64,000 bases of DNA from Allacma fusca (Eukaryota; Arthropoda; Collembola; Symphypleona; Sminthuridae). A model generated the notes under the pieces. It worked only from the letters and a program-made list of their open reading frames with translations, searched no databases and was not told the origin of the DNA. The stretch lies in NCBI GenBank assembly GCA_947179485.1, contig OX359245.1:72279067-72343066 (forward strand), read 5' to 3'. Below are positions 34,473 to 46,348 of the stretch, in pieces. The position numbers and the translations under genes were made by a program. Position 1 is the first letter of the stretch. Each line of letters opens with the position of its first letter.

Positions 34473-35682
34473 CTTAATATCAGATATTTGTCCAGCAAAG
34501 ATTTTTGGAAGGTCGTCAGTGCCGTAATTGTTTCGAAAATCAACAGTGCATATTTTCGCATGCCCACCAGAGCTGTTTTCAAGTCATGTCTTTACGCTGA
34601 CCCGACCATGGACTTGACTTGGAATTGAATATCACGTCCAAAAATATTTTCAACCCGGACTTGATATTTTGACTTGAGACTTGAACATGAATTTTCAAAT
34701 CAGATCCCTTCACGTCGTTTATTATATGACTTGGACATGAATAGGACTTGGAATGTGTGGTTTCAAATGACGTGACTTGATCATGACTTGAGACGTGACT
34801 TGATCATGACATGAACATGGGACTTCAAGTCAATCAAGTTGTATTTAATCATGTTATTAATCATTAAATGACTAAAGTACCAAATAACGTTTAAATATAT
34901 CAACGAGTATTAAAAAATATTATGCAATTCAGTCATCCGTCTCTCCTAAAACTTTTTTAGCAACAGCTTCAGCTCAAACTTGATCAAAATGCTGCAAATG
35001 GGATTTTAATCTTAGCCATGCATCTAACTATTTTCATGCACAGCTGAATAGTTTCATCCATCATTCTTGATAGTCTCTTTTGGGTTAAAAGACCGGTTCC
35101 CATTGAAAACAAGCATTACATTAAAACTATAGTAGAAGTAGAAGACACTTAAATTGTCCAATAATGTTTGTCAATCCTAACACTACACTTTTAACGACAG
35201 ACAAACGTCTAATAAAAAACGCTTTCTCGAAGGTTTAGGGCTCCTTGATGGTTCCTGCGAATCTTAGTCAATGTTTCTCAGGTTGGGTAAGATTTAAAAC
35301 ATGTGAAACCATCACTGCCACGACAGTAACGGTAGGGAGTGCGATTTCTGTAGGAATTTGCATCACGTGAGTAAACGTCAACTGCTCGTTTAGACATGGG
35401 AATTGAACTTGAGAAGTCAAGTCATTTCTCAAGTCACGTCATGTCGTTTAACTTGAACATGAAATAGACTTGGTTATCAAGTCTTTTAGAAGAACATGGA
35501 CTTGAATAGACTTGAACATGAGTTCGTGTTCAAATTTCGTTACGGAATTGACCCTCTACTTGAAATTTCAAGTCAAGATTTTCGTTTGCACGAACATGAC
35601 TTGGACTTGGGACTTGACTTGAATGAGCCAAGACAAACATGGACTTGAAAACAGCTCTGATGCCCACGGATTTCTAATTTAC
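34473..35682 (-). pseudogene. TM7 exon of the minus-strand paralogue, split by a transposon
   Basis: On the minus strand this corresponds to exon 3 at 41151-41251 of unit C. The donor side is at 34473 (AAG then GTGGGG) and the acceptor side at 35682 (AAATTAG then AAATCC). A 1.1-kb hAT-like element (34568-35659) sits within the first codons. The exon cannot be used in this state. Confidence 0.7.
34560..35667. mobile_element. hAT-like element filled with GACTTGAACATG motifs
   Basis: The 1092-bp element (34568-35659) has ends CAGAGCTGTTTTCAAGTC and GACTTGAAAACAGCTCTG and a perfect 8-bp duplication ATGCCCAC. The empty site is in unit C at 41238-41245. Both flanks carry dozens of GACTTG / GAACATGA units, with an AT-rich core (about 34850-35350). 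Non-coding. Confidence 0.93.
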
Positions 35683-35909
35683 AGAAATGTTTAAGAATTA
35701 TATCAGTCGATAATTTTGATGGAATTCAAATGTAAAAATTGTCTAAAAAATCCTATTAAATGTTGATTTTCCTGAATTGAAGAGTGTCTTGAAGAGTTTT
35801 GGTAAATGTTGTACTTTGAATTATCATATTTGTAGTTTCTTACTCTACATTTTATGTACATATATGTCTGATAGGATGGATTTAAAAAAGCTGCTGTATT
35901 GAATGGGAC

Positions 35910-36600
35910 ATGGAGCTGGAAGAACTAGAAAAAAGAAACTTACGGGATTTCAATGAAGGAAGGAATGTTTCTTCGCCACCCTATTTGAACCACTCTTTCC
36001 TCTTTCACATTTCCTTTGCTCGTTTTCTGCTATGTGTTGTATCAGTTGTAGTAAGTCTTCTGGTTTTCGTGTTCGCTTGGTGGTGCAAGAGGCCTATTTC
36101 CCCTGGGTTATTTTTAAATATGTCTCTCGTCTTAGTTTACCTCTTTATGGGAATTTTGGTAATCGCTGAATTATTATTGGATGAGTACATACCTGGTTTA
36201 TTTCAAAATAGCGGAAATTATTTCTGTTTTGCTGTGAATTTACGTATCCTGTGTCTGGGCTGTACTTTAATTTCGGCACTTCATTTTCCTGCTATACAAT
36301 TCAATGCCTGGATGACCCTAGCAAAACGAAATTACAGGAGTTTTATGACTCGTCGAACAGTTCAAAAACTGGTTTGCATGATTTGGGTGGCTGGAATTGT
36401 TGAAATATTCTCTTATTTCTTCGCATCTGGAGTTTTCACTGCACGTGTTAAGGAGTGTATGGGCCTTGTTGTTTTGAAAAGATTGTTCTGGCAAATTATT
36501 TATTTTTTCTGCTGCTTTGGTTCCTTCATAGCAACACTGTGTTTTTTTCCAACTGCAAAAACTTGTGAGGAGTCGTACAAGGACTACTGCCCGCTATCAG
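35910..36600 (+). pseudogene. 7TM receptor, unit C copy, exon 1 only and frameshifted
   Basis: Matches exon 1 of the intact gene through TM1-TM4 with more substitutions and two extra residues after NHSF. Near 36537-36548 two bases are missing in the TTGTGTTTTTT stretch of TM5, which puts the end of TM5 out of frame and stops the frame at 36611. The TM6, TM7 and tail exons are absent because of the unit C deletion, so it is a clear pseudogene. Confidence 0.88.
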
Positions 36601-36611
36601 GTACACAATAA

Positions 36612-37956
36612 TTTTTTCATGGTGACGATATTAAAAGAAAGAATTCTCTCCTATAGTTGTACACGTACCCTTGATCTTTTTGGGGCAATTTCTGGTTACA
36701 TTACCGGGGAACCGCTTTATCCATTTGACCCTAAACCATAGATTTTAATGTCTTAGATTCAGGGACGTAATTCCATTTTCAGGGACGAAATGTAAAATTT
36801 TGAAATGACGATTCCTGGTGTTGTTGAGCAAAAAGCAAAAGTTCCCCAAAAATGTTTTGAAAAACCCCTGTGAGGACGATTATATATCATTGGGACCAGG
36901 GGTTCACATCCCCACAGAATTCGGAACCCTGGCTGCAGATACCAGGATTTAAAATATAGATGAGAGGCATACCAAATTTTCATTGCTCAAATTTTCCCAA
37001 AATATCAGAGCGAACTGATATTAGAATTAAAATAATTTCTCACTGACACAATAATATACCGATTGCTAGTACTTACATCTAGTGCTACATACAATTTTAA
37101 TCAATTGTTTGAAGTACAGTACTGATCCCGTTCTACACAGTGACATAATTTGACATGCAGCAACGATGAAAAAATGTTGGAGGTAATCTGTTCAAACATC
37201 TTGGTAAGAAATTTTAATTCGAACCCTGTACATATTTAAAGACATCTCTACATCTCTAAGACTAAATCCCAACAAGTGCTTAGAATTCTCTGGTTTGTTC
37301 CAAGATTTTTAGCTTAGTTTGTTCGCACAGCTAGATGATTCAAAATTATCTATTTCTCTTAAAAGTATAAACTTGGCCTTGCAACTTTCCAGGGATGCAG
37401 GCTATAAATCACGCAATTTGTACGGTGGTACAAGTTAACCGTACCAACATGCAGACAGAATAAATAAGTACATGAAAAGCAAAATAACTTTTTTGTTACT
37501 TGCTAGTAGTAAATCCAAAGACGCAGGATTGAATCAGAGTAAATATAATGCTTGCTTTGAATGATACCAAAATATTTTCCTACATTTCCTGTATTTACTC
37601 CAAATGCCAGGCAAGAGCCCTACATACGTATTTATATGCATATATTAAAATATCGTGGACAACTCTGCCTTCCTTCATTTATGTATATATATTAAAGGTT
37701 CTATATAACACTGAGTCAATGTTTGGCTACTTCAGTTAAGACGCAGTGATAACAAAGTGTATACTTGTATATGTATGTATGTTTCGATAGAAAATAAATG
37801 CATTTGTATGAATAGCACTGGAAAATTTCGAATGCAAGAGCATCCCTAGAGAAGCGAATTTTGACTGAAGAATTGATAAAGATTACTCTTTGGTTAACTT
37901 CACGTGTAGTAAATCTCTTATTCAGGAATTGCTCTCAATATGAAAATACACATTGT
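36612..37956. other. intron-1 remnant and common spacer
   Basis: 36612-36970 matches the start of intron 1 in A and B. From 36971 it matches 9390-10440. No gene seen. Confidence 0.5.
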
Positions 37957-39685
37957 ATTGTAACCAGTGCTCGGACTGGGTACGGGTAATACTCGGGTAA
38001 ATGGGTACGGGTACAGGTATGGGTACTACCCGGGTACAGAAGTTGCGTACTCGCAAGTACGCGGGTACTACCCGGGTACTCTTGATTTTAGACAATAAAG
38101 TGGGTACAGGTACGGGTATGGGTACTCACTCAGTGGAAATCGGGTAGTACCCAATGGGTACAGGTATCACTATATAAAATTCCTGTACCCGTGTTTGCTG
38201 TACCCGAGTATTTTTGGGTACTTCAAAGATTCCTGATGGGATGGATTACTATGGCTAACAATAAGACCTACCGACCGTGGAGTTGCTTATTTCGTAGTAT
38301 GCAGATACTTGCGTTAGTGACAGAGCCAAGTGGCTTCGTCTCATTTATGATTACGTGGTAGTTGCAATCTAACGCTTCTAATAATTCATCCATGGGATCT
38401 AATAAAGAAATAGAGTGTATAGAGCCAGTGAAATCATTTGTTTATCGACTTAAATAGTGAAGCTCATCAACGAAGAATTTCAAGAGGGAGGTTCTTGGGA
38501 TTCAATTTAATTAGCTTCATTGGGAGAGTAACATTACAATTATTTGAAGACGTATTACGAGATAAGATCGGAATAAATATACATTTATTAGCAGATACAT
38601 TTCTTAACGTTACAAGTACCCAGGGTTCCCCATTTGAAAACGCCAAGGCATTTTATGCAAGCAATTTGAGCATTTTCAATTCTGGGTATTTATGACATTT
38701 TGAGTATTTATTGAGGTGAATATTTATAACATTTTAGAATGAAAAATATCATTCCTTGCACGCAATATTTATATTTCAGCCCCTTTGATTAATCTTGATA
38801 ATTTTGATGTTAAAAGAACTTGACAAACATTTGAACTTGGCGTTCAAAACTTCCATGGGGTTGCATTTTAGTCCTATTTTACCTGCATCTTTCGAAAATC
38901 TCCGTCTCAGGCTTCATAAATGTGAGAGACAGTATATGTTTGTTTTATAAAGCTGTAATATAAAATGAATATTCAATATTACCTCCCACATTTATTTCCT
39001 GAAACCGCAATATTTGACTTGGAAAAATTATGATCAACTCAATTTTTTCGTATAACATTTTCTATACACAGAGTTCGATTAGCCGGAAAAATTTTTTTCT
39101 TGTTCTCCAAGTTAAAAAAAAGCAAGTTATGGAGAGTTTAGTATTAAAGAATCCGTCCCAATTAAAATCAGCGAGAACACATTTCATTTTATTCAGCACG
39201 TTATTATTTTGGGGTAGTAGGATTTGAATTTCGTCAGTGTTTATTAAAAAATCACAAAATGCCTTAAATAATTTTTTCAAAAAATTCAAATAGGATGTGT
39301 TTAACGCCTAGGGAAAATTCCCAAAATCCTGGACACTTTTAATATAGGTCAAAAAATTGACAAATTAAAATTTTTCAGCTGGGCAGGCTAATGTTGTCGG
39401 GGATTTTAAATCGACCAAACTTCCAGTACCCGAGTAATACCCGGGTACACACAATAGACACTCGGGTATGGGTACAGGTTTTGGGTACATTACGGGTACG
39501 GGTAAATTGTGGGTACAGGTACTACATTGTATTTTTAGGTACGGGTACGGGTACTGAAATAATTTACCCGGGTATTCGGGTATGGGTACGGGTATAGGTA
39601 CAGCATTTTGTAGTACCCGATATTCGGGTACGTGTATGGGTACGGGTACACGGTTTCTGTACCCAGTCCGAGCACTGATTGTAAC
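37957..39685. mobile_element. hAT-like element filled with GGGTAC motifs
   Basis: The 1713-bp element (37965-39677) has ends CAGTGCTCGGACTGGGTA and TACCCAGTCCGAGCACTG and a perfect 8-bp duplication ATTGTAAC. Units A and B have the empty site. Both flanks carry CGGGTACGGGTAT arrays. The 1.2-kb core has a few short frames, none recognisable as a transposase. Confidence 0.93.
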
Positions 39686-40042
39686 TATGAAGGACAAAGC
39701 TAAAATAATTTTTCAAAATACATACATATCTACATATATCGTGCTTCCAAATTTAGAATTAAAAACATTGAGTTCAATAGCTCGCAAACATGTCACAAAA
39801 TGACTGTTTTATACTTTTCCTGTGTAGAGTACATGGTTTTAGAATAGCAAGTTCATAAAGTCCCGCAAGCATATAACTACAAACACATAACTTGGCTGAA
39901 CAGAGCATACAGTCTGACAATTAAAAGTGTTCATATTCTAGTGAGAACAATAATAATAAAGAGGACGGCACAAATCCCGGTTGTATCTCTTCTTTAGCCT
40001 TTCTTCGAATCACAAGGACTTCTTATCCCCGAATGGTCACGT
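39686..40042. other. common spacer, no gene seen
   Basis: Matches 10455-10750 and 33890-34140. Confidence 0.45.
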
Positions 40043-40129
40043 TTAAACAGAAATGAAAGGATGACGTTTAGATATGCATGATCCACATGCACGATGTAGC
40101 TGCTTATATGTCACCCATTCAAAACTTTC
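40043..40129 (-). pseudogene. C-terminal exon of the minus-strand receptor paralogue, unit C
   Basis: An 87-base exon after a CCCAACAG acceptor, 28 codons then TAA. It keeps ACGSCISKRHP, equivalent to SCRSCTSKSHP of the plus-strand receptor tail. Codon 5 is Trp (TGG), so unlike A and B it is open. The upstream TM7 exon ends in phase 2 while this exon reads in phase 0, so a clean splice is not obtained. Called a relic, with less certainty than in A and B. Confidence 0.6.
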
Positions 40130-40282
40130 CTGTTGGGAATCACAGTTCTGCATATTAGTTTAGTTTCTGTAAAATAAAATAAAATTTATCTTTAAATTTA
40201 ATTTAATGCAGCTACAAATACAGACCCTAGGAGATACTATTTAAATAATATCTGAAACAATATTTGTTTACAGGGACAATGT

Positions 40283-40657
40283 TCAATACGTTCGGGGTTC
40301 GGAATTTTGTGGGAAGACGGGAAGATTCCTCCCACGGAAAAATATTTCTGGAAGGGAAAATCGCAAAAGGAGAGGATATTATCTTACGACCAGGGATTTT
40401 ACAATTCGTTAATTTTTTTTGCATGCAAGGATTATCAAATTTGTTATAGGTAAGCACGGATTTTTAGATTGACCTAGTTTGACAGGGATTTGAAGTCTTG
40501 TTGGGAAATTATTTTTTCGAACTGGGATTTTGAAAATTGACGACCTTTTCTCAGCAGAGATTTTCGAAATTGTTAAGGATTTTCTAAAACCTCCTAACAT
40601 TCAGTAGGGAAATGACTTTCCAGTGAGATTTACAAAACTCCGGCCTCTGTAAAATAG
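40283..40657. mobile_element. CAGGGG-type hAT-like MITE, unit C copy
   Basis: Element about 40291-40649 with ends TTCGGGGTTCGGAATTTTGT and CTCCGGCCTCTG, flanked by TCAATACG / TAAAATAG. Same insertion as 11007-11779 in unit A but without the nested copy. Confidence 0.7.
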
Positions 40658-41150
40658 AAACAATTGTACTACGAGCATAAAACGCTTAACTCTATAACCT
40701 TTGCGCGTTTAGGATCTCTATATAACGACTCTCTTTAATTGCACAGTAATATCTCTATAGCTCCACTATTGTGTTCGACACGAGAATTTTCACCTTTGAA
40801 CTTTTAGGTTATGTCCTCACAACAGAACCAAAAGAAGCTTCTGTTATGCTGTCATATTATTACTGTACTCCGCGTATTCTTCAAATGTTATTTCCTAACT
40901 TTAGTTAATTAGTTTTTAGGGTCAATATAGGCTTTTGGGGCCGTACATATTCTTTTGGATTTTCCAGCTGCAAAGTTAAGTTCAAATTGATTGAAGTCTT
41001 TATAACGATCATTCCTTACAACAACAGAATTGGTAATTTTGTTGTAATCTTGTTAAAGGAAAGGCATAGAATAAATTAAATGGTACCAGTCATCTAGCTG
41101 TAGTTGAAACACACATTTCGTACAAAATAAATAACCACTATAAACCCCAC

Positions 41151-41251
41151 CTGAAGATCGGATGTTTGTCCAGCAAATATATTGGGAATGTCGTCAGTGC
41201 CGTAATTGTTTCGAAAATCATTAGTGCATATTTTCGCATGCCCACGGATTT
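41151..41251 (-). pseudogene. TM7 exon of the minus-strand receptor paralogue, unit C
   Basis: On the minus strand, an AAATTAG acceptor starts 101 bases that align to exon 3 of the plus-strand receptor (16373-16492): VGMRKYALMIFETITALTTF corresponds to EGVQKNLHLIFRTTLILMTL, including the Pro that follows. The donor is CAG then GTGGGG. It lacks several residues at its end compared with the plus gene. No TM1-TM6 exons on the minus strand were found upstream. Confidence 0.7.
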
Positions 41252-41895
41252 CTAATTTACAGAATTGTTTAAGAATTATACCAGTCGCTTGATGTAATTC
41301 AAGTTCCTAATTAAAATTTAGCATTTATGAAGGCTAACACTTCTTTACAATCTCGCACTCTGTAAAACAAACAGAGTTGAAGTCATGTAAGACCATACCT
41401 GTATAATGTACATAACTAAGTACATACATATATTGTTAATGTGTTGCCACTCTCCCCCTGAGAATATTCCCTCAAAAAAATCCTCTTGTAGGGAGCGGAA
41501 ACTGTGGAAATACATCCCTCGGGGACACATGTGCACGACACACCCGGTTGCAATTGGCCTGTAATAAATGCATGTTAAAATCAATCAAAACGTACATAGT
41601 TGATCCCAAACTACACTTCATTCTGTCTCTATTGTTGTACAAACAATTTCTGTCAACCAAAATACCATTTCATAACAATTGGGCTAAATAATTTTCAGAC
41701 ATAATACCAATCAATGAATATTACTCACAATTTCTACAGAAATGTTCAATGCATAGATACGCACACAGTATTTTTTCACAACAAGGAAACCAAAATGATT
41801 GCAGGATGAAAGACTTAATCCCTTGACGTCGAAAGCTCTCTGCACTTATCCATACTCAATAGAAAAGCCATTCCTATACTTTCCTTGACAGCTCC
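41252..41895. other. end of unit C, no supported gene
   Basis: A minus-strand frame at 41390-41575 has an acceptor (TTATTACAG) and is partly shared with unit A (12010-12190). The frame is broken in unit A. No homology recognised. Confidence 0.35.
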
Positions 41896-41973
41896 AGTCT
41901 GAGAAGATCAGAAGCTACTTCTTCCCAAATTTTAGTAACTGAATATCCATTTAATTAATTATTGAAGTAGGAG
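41896..41973 (+). promoter_or_regulatory. Conserved upstream block of the secreted family (decayed copy)
   Basis: About 40-120 bases upstream of the first exon at 42013 lie TCTGAGAAGATCA and TGAATATCCATTTAATTAATT. The same blocks in the same order precede the intact gene (49933-50004). TAATTAATTA is a typical homeodomain-type site. Regulatory meaning is inferred from conservation. Confidence 0.45.
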
Positions 41974-42012
41974 GTGCCGGTGGCTGACAAATAAGTACGA
42001 AGTGTTGTCACT

Positions 42013-43435
42013 ATGAAGCCCTATTTGAGGAAGATGCTCGTCGCTGGTCTATTTTTTCGGTCTTTCCATACGTCCGTGCTAATTCTAGAACTGGATCAAT
42101 ATTTTCGGAGGAGACCATGGACAGTTCTGAAAATTACGCAGGTATTACTTTTTACGATTAAAAATATAATTAACTGGAGAAGTCGGATGATTTTTATTTA
42201 TACGACTCAAATATCTCCCATTTTAGACTGACTGGCTATAAAGTCAATCACTCGTCATCCAGCAGAATAACCGGATGAAAATATGTGACCTAGCGTAACT
42301 TCTAATATGTACATATGTGCTACAGTAAGGGTATACCATACCAATTCCCAGGGGTCGGATTTTTGTCGGATGACGGGAAGATTCTTCCCAGGGAAAAGAT
42401 ATTTCTCTGAGGGAAATATCAAAGTTAAGAGATTTATTTTTTCAATCACTGATTCTGAAATTTATTGACCGACTTTTTTGAGCGGCAGCGATTTTCAAAT
42501 TTGTTGGTGTGTTTCCGTGAAACGTTTTATTCAAATAGGTATTTTACATTGGTTGACCTAATTTAGCAGGGATTTGAAGTCTTGTGGGAAATTATTTTTG
42601 CCAGCAGGGATTTTGAAAATTGTTGATTGTTTTTTCAGTAGGGATTTTTGAAATTGTTGAGGACATCCCTGCAGGGGCATAATATTCAGTAGTGAAATTC
42701 ATAAATGATCTTCCAGCGAGATTTACAAAAATCCGACCCGTGTCATTTCCCTTTACAATCCTGTATACATAAATATGTTATTTTGTATGTACTGCTTGAA
42801 TTTTTAGAGCAAAATATTGGGTTGCATTCTTTAATGTATGTACGTGCATACAGTTGCTACATATATATACAGTAACCATAGGCATTTTCCCCTAAGCTCT
42901 AGCTAACAAAAGGCAGTGAATCATAAAACATTGCGTTCTCTCTTGCGGGCAGGAAATTTAGTTCCAGATTTACTTCACGCACCTGTTATTATTTGAGATC
43001 ACAGGGGGAAGTCAGGTTTTCCGGAATTTAAGTTTCTGTTTTTTATCCTCACACAACGTTTAGTTGCAAAATCATTAAAAGCATTTAAAACATTTCTCGA
43101 GAGCTATTTCATGGGTTTTTAAGTTAAGAATTATGAGCACGGCCGGAAAGAAGCGGAATTGCTTTTATCACCTTCTGGTCTTCCATTATAAAAAGACAAC
43201 GTCATAAATTATTTTATTTAATGATTATCGGAATATTCGGTGAATACAGTGCTCAGCTACCAGTTGTATAAGTTATTATGAATTGAATATTATTTTAGAA
43301 TGTGAAGAGCCCTTCGCCACAAAACTGGAAGACAATTACAACGAGGCCTGCTACCAAATGTTGGAATTTTTTGAGTCAACCAACTCAGCCCTTACAAGAA
43401 TAAACAAAAGGCTCGATTGTATGGAAAAGCTGGAA
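42013..43435 (+). pseudogene. Secreted coiled-coil family, decayed copy 1 (exons 1-2)
   Basis: Exon 1 (42013-42141) aligns with exon 1 at 50074-50203 but is one base shorter, in a T-run near position 45 of the exon, so the signal peptide runs out of frame before the acidic end. Exon 2 (43299-43435) is intact and in phase: EEPFATKLEDNY, then LEFFESTNSALTRINKRLD, closed by GTAAGT. No exons 3-5 were found before the next relic at 48.7 kb. Confidence 0.7.
42341..42750. mobile_element. CAGGGG hAT-like MITE in the intron of copy 1
   Basis: 394-bp element (42349-42742) with ends CAGGGGTCGGATTTTTGT and ACAAAAATCCGACCCGTG. Flanks CCAATTCC / TCATTTCC match at 6 of 8. Internal CAGGGATTTTGAAAATTGTT repeats. 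Confidence 0.85.
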
Positions 43436-46348
43436 GTAAGTAATGCATTGGATGGTTTAAAATTACAAATTAATGGGGCTCATATAAAGATGTGATAATG
43501 CAAATCATATAATGAAGCTCAAGAAATTGCAATAATTATCGTTCATACAAATTTGTCTCTCCAGGTCGACACGCTGAATATTGTAGTAGTGAATGTCTTC
43601 TATAAATTCCGCATCCAATATTGCACATAAGTTACATGAAACAAATGCTTTTATGACCCGCTTTTACCGCTTTGAAATACTTAAAAACATTAATATGCGC
43701 GACCTTTTAATCCAAGGAGTTGATCACGGCACGAAATTCATGATAAAATAATAAAGTGGATAACTTGGCTCAAGTAAAACCGTACTTTGGACTTTCCTTA
43801 AAATATTATTGGAAAAGTTGTTCGTTCTTTAAAGTCTTCGTATTTCGGATTACTCAGAACAATATTATTTTGGAACAATATATTTTACGGTGCAATCTTT
43901 ATTTTTGTTTTTTTTGGAACGCATTTCATATAGCATGATTTTGACAACGCAGACAGAGTATTTTTCATATATGTATCTCCCTAAATATCCAATAATTTTC
44001 CATGTTCAAATTAAGAACCACCAAGCCCTGCAAAGTATTTCGACTTAATTATATTCCAATACTACTTCTAATTCATTATCTTTATGTTCTGCATGCAATG
44101 GTTTTAAATGTCTAAGTCTAAAGACGATTTTACCGCACTATTCTATAATATATAGAGTTTATATGCCGAAGAAATAATATTATGCACACATATTGGGCAC
44201 ACATTACATGATTCATTGTTGGGTATGTCCCGTGCTGTTCAAAAATGTCCCATAAGAACTGGTCCAACAGCAGGACAATTCTAAAGGATACGTCCTACAT
44301 TAACTAGCAGTCCTGTGAACAAGTCCCGGGGGTATTTTATGAACCAAAACTTTATGGCATGGTCCATCCGTAGGACCAGACCAAAAACTGACAATTCATT
44401 TGCACAACATAATATTTTCTGCAAATTGTTACCCCATTATTGTACACCCTCTAATCAATATTTATTCGTTCAAATTCCAATTTTACGATGATCTTGATTA
44501 AATAAGCTGTTTGGTTACCAATTGCTGGATATTTTTATGCTCTTGGATATTATTTCCTTGAGTATACCCGCTGTGTACCCCGAAGTAGATCCGTCTGTTC
44601 CTTACACAGGGACAGTCCTAATGGTTGTGTCTCATATTTTGGAACCGAATTTGTGGTACGACAGATTTTTGGAAAAAAAGATTTGCCAAAATTCTAAATG
44701 TATAAAATCCTTGGTTTACAGTCAAATTAAGTTAAATTTGTACTATTTTATAAAATACCATCGAGCATCAATTACGAAGTATTCTCGCAAATGAGTCTGA
44801 GTCTTGCAATTTGAATTCATAAATTTTTCAATTTGCCTTTTAAATCCATCCGTTACTTATTTTAAAGTTACTCATAACATCAAGTGACTGAATTGGTCTT
44901 AAACCAGAAGTTTAAAAATTGACGTTTGACCTTTTTCGTGATTCTGATTCCGAATCAGCTCCTTCCCGGCGTGATTTAGTATCTCTCAGTTTGTTGGTTA
45001 AAATCGTCTATCGACAAAAAAACGTAAAAGAAATTTGATTTGACTTGAATGATGGAGGAAAAGTGATGGAAAATATGAATTCGTGTAGAATGTACCAGCT
45101 ATTTGGGATTTTTATTTTCCCCGAAATTCTGCATTTGCTCATTTTCCTCAGTATTCATGAAAATCATTCCCGTGTGTGGACGTTCTGAATTATGATGATT
45201 CTGGAAGACCCAGTGATGATTCCCCCATTTATTATTCGTTTATATTTTTTTATAAAGTGAGCTGCCATGGAAGATTTTTCAGCGTGTTTCGTCCTTCTTC
45301 AGTTCCGTTCCTGCGACATATTTTCCACCAACCTCGCTTCACTTTCTCAACGCTCATATCAACAATTTTCAATGCAGAGACCTGCTGGACAATTCTTTGG
45401 AAAGCCCATAATATTTCCAAACAATGGGCGTTAAAAGATACACCAAATTTTTTATATAGGGATTTCGTCTTGAATGCCATTTCCTTTACATTGCCGCCTA
45501 TAAATTCTCCCTAGACTTACAACTACATTGTGTGGTTGAAAGATATAGGGGATCTCCATGTATTGGCAAGTATTTTGATATCCCTTGCGATCCATTATTA
45601 GTACACTGTGTACATATACAGTGAATCCCTCTTAGATATTTTCTCTCAATAATGTCCTCGTCAAATCTTCCCTTGAAATTTTTCATGCATAAGGCATTGT
45701 ATAATAATTGTGGTCATGACCGGTTAGAACAGGCGACCAGTTTGGGAAAATTCATCTTCAGGGGCAAAGACGTCTGCTGAATAACTCATCTGAGCACCCA
45801 TGAAATTATTTCTTACAGACAACGTAAAAATTACTTCAAACAAATCTAGAAATTTGACTGAATAATTTCATCCTTTGATGACCAAATTTGATTTCTTATT
45901 AAAAACGTGGCAATGATTTACTTCTTGATGTTACTAGAGGAATTAATTTAAAAATTATCTGTGATCAGCACTACGTACTAAGTCACCAAGGGGTGAAGCG
46001 CCGGCGGATTATGGCATCAAGGGATAATAGCAGTAATGTGGTGTGCACAAGGAAACGTGTATTTAAATTCCCCCCGTGCTGGTCACAGTTATACATATGT
46101 ACTGGGCAAAGATGTTAACTGAGGCAAAAGAAAAAAATGAATTATACATGTGCTTCCTTGCATGATGTATTATGTTTAGTACGTGTATAGTAAACTGTGC
46201 AAAGCGTTTCATATTCAAGTTAAAAACACCATTTACTAGTACTCCCGACCTCTACCAATCGTAAGAACACACAATTCAGTGTAAAAACAACAAATCATAC
46301 AATAGATGGCGCAAGCTGCACTCCTCAATGTGCGCACAAATGTATTAC
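43436..46348. other. no firmly supported gene
   Basis: Several frames are 75-110 codons long (for example 44522-44794 and 45176-45514 plus, 45250-45480 minus) but I cannot tie them to a family. The minus-strand 45370-45500 segment, with a CAG/GTCTCT donor, could follow the PH-like exon at 46.4 kb. Otherwise I see nothing. Confidence 0.3.

Larger units (their letters stand above)
14590..35690 (+). repeat. Segmental duplication unit B (interrupted)
   Basis: Shares 14740-23550 with unit A and continues after the LTR retrotransposon at 33870-35690. The 14590-14740 leader is shared with unit C only. Private insertions are the hAT-like elements at 19540-20415, 21331-22284 and 34568-35659, the LTR element at 23551-33826, and an insert in receptor intron 3 (about 16644-16982). 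At 35690 it joins unit C directly. Confidence 0.85.
35693..41730 (+). repeat. Segmental duplication unit C
   Basis: Begins with the same leader as unit B. After receptor exon 1 it jumps at about 36970 to the position matching 9390 in unit A, a deletion of roughly 5.6 kb relative to A. It then continues through the common spacer to the minus-strand relics. It is more diverged than A and B are from each other. Confidence 0.82.

Noticed and set aside
2225-39250. Other CTGACGA / TCGTCAG occurrences (near 2236, 34512, 39230) as hammerheads
   Set aside because: None is followed at the right distance by a stem II pair and GAAA with a closing stem III.
37965-39677. Open frames such as 38438-38695 and 39030-39227 as transposase remnants
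   Set aside because: They show no hAT transposase motifs and lie in the AT-rich core. I regard them as chance.
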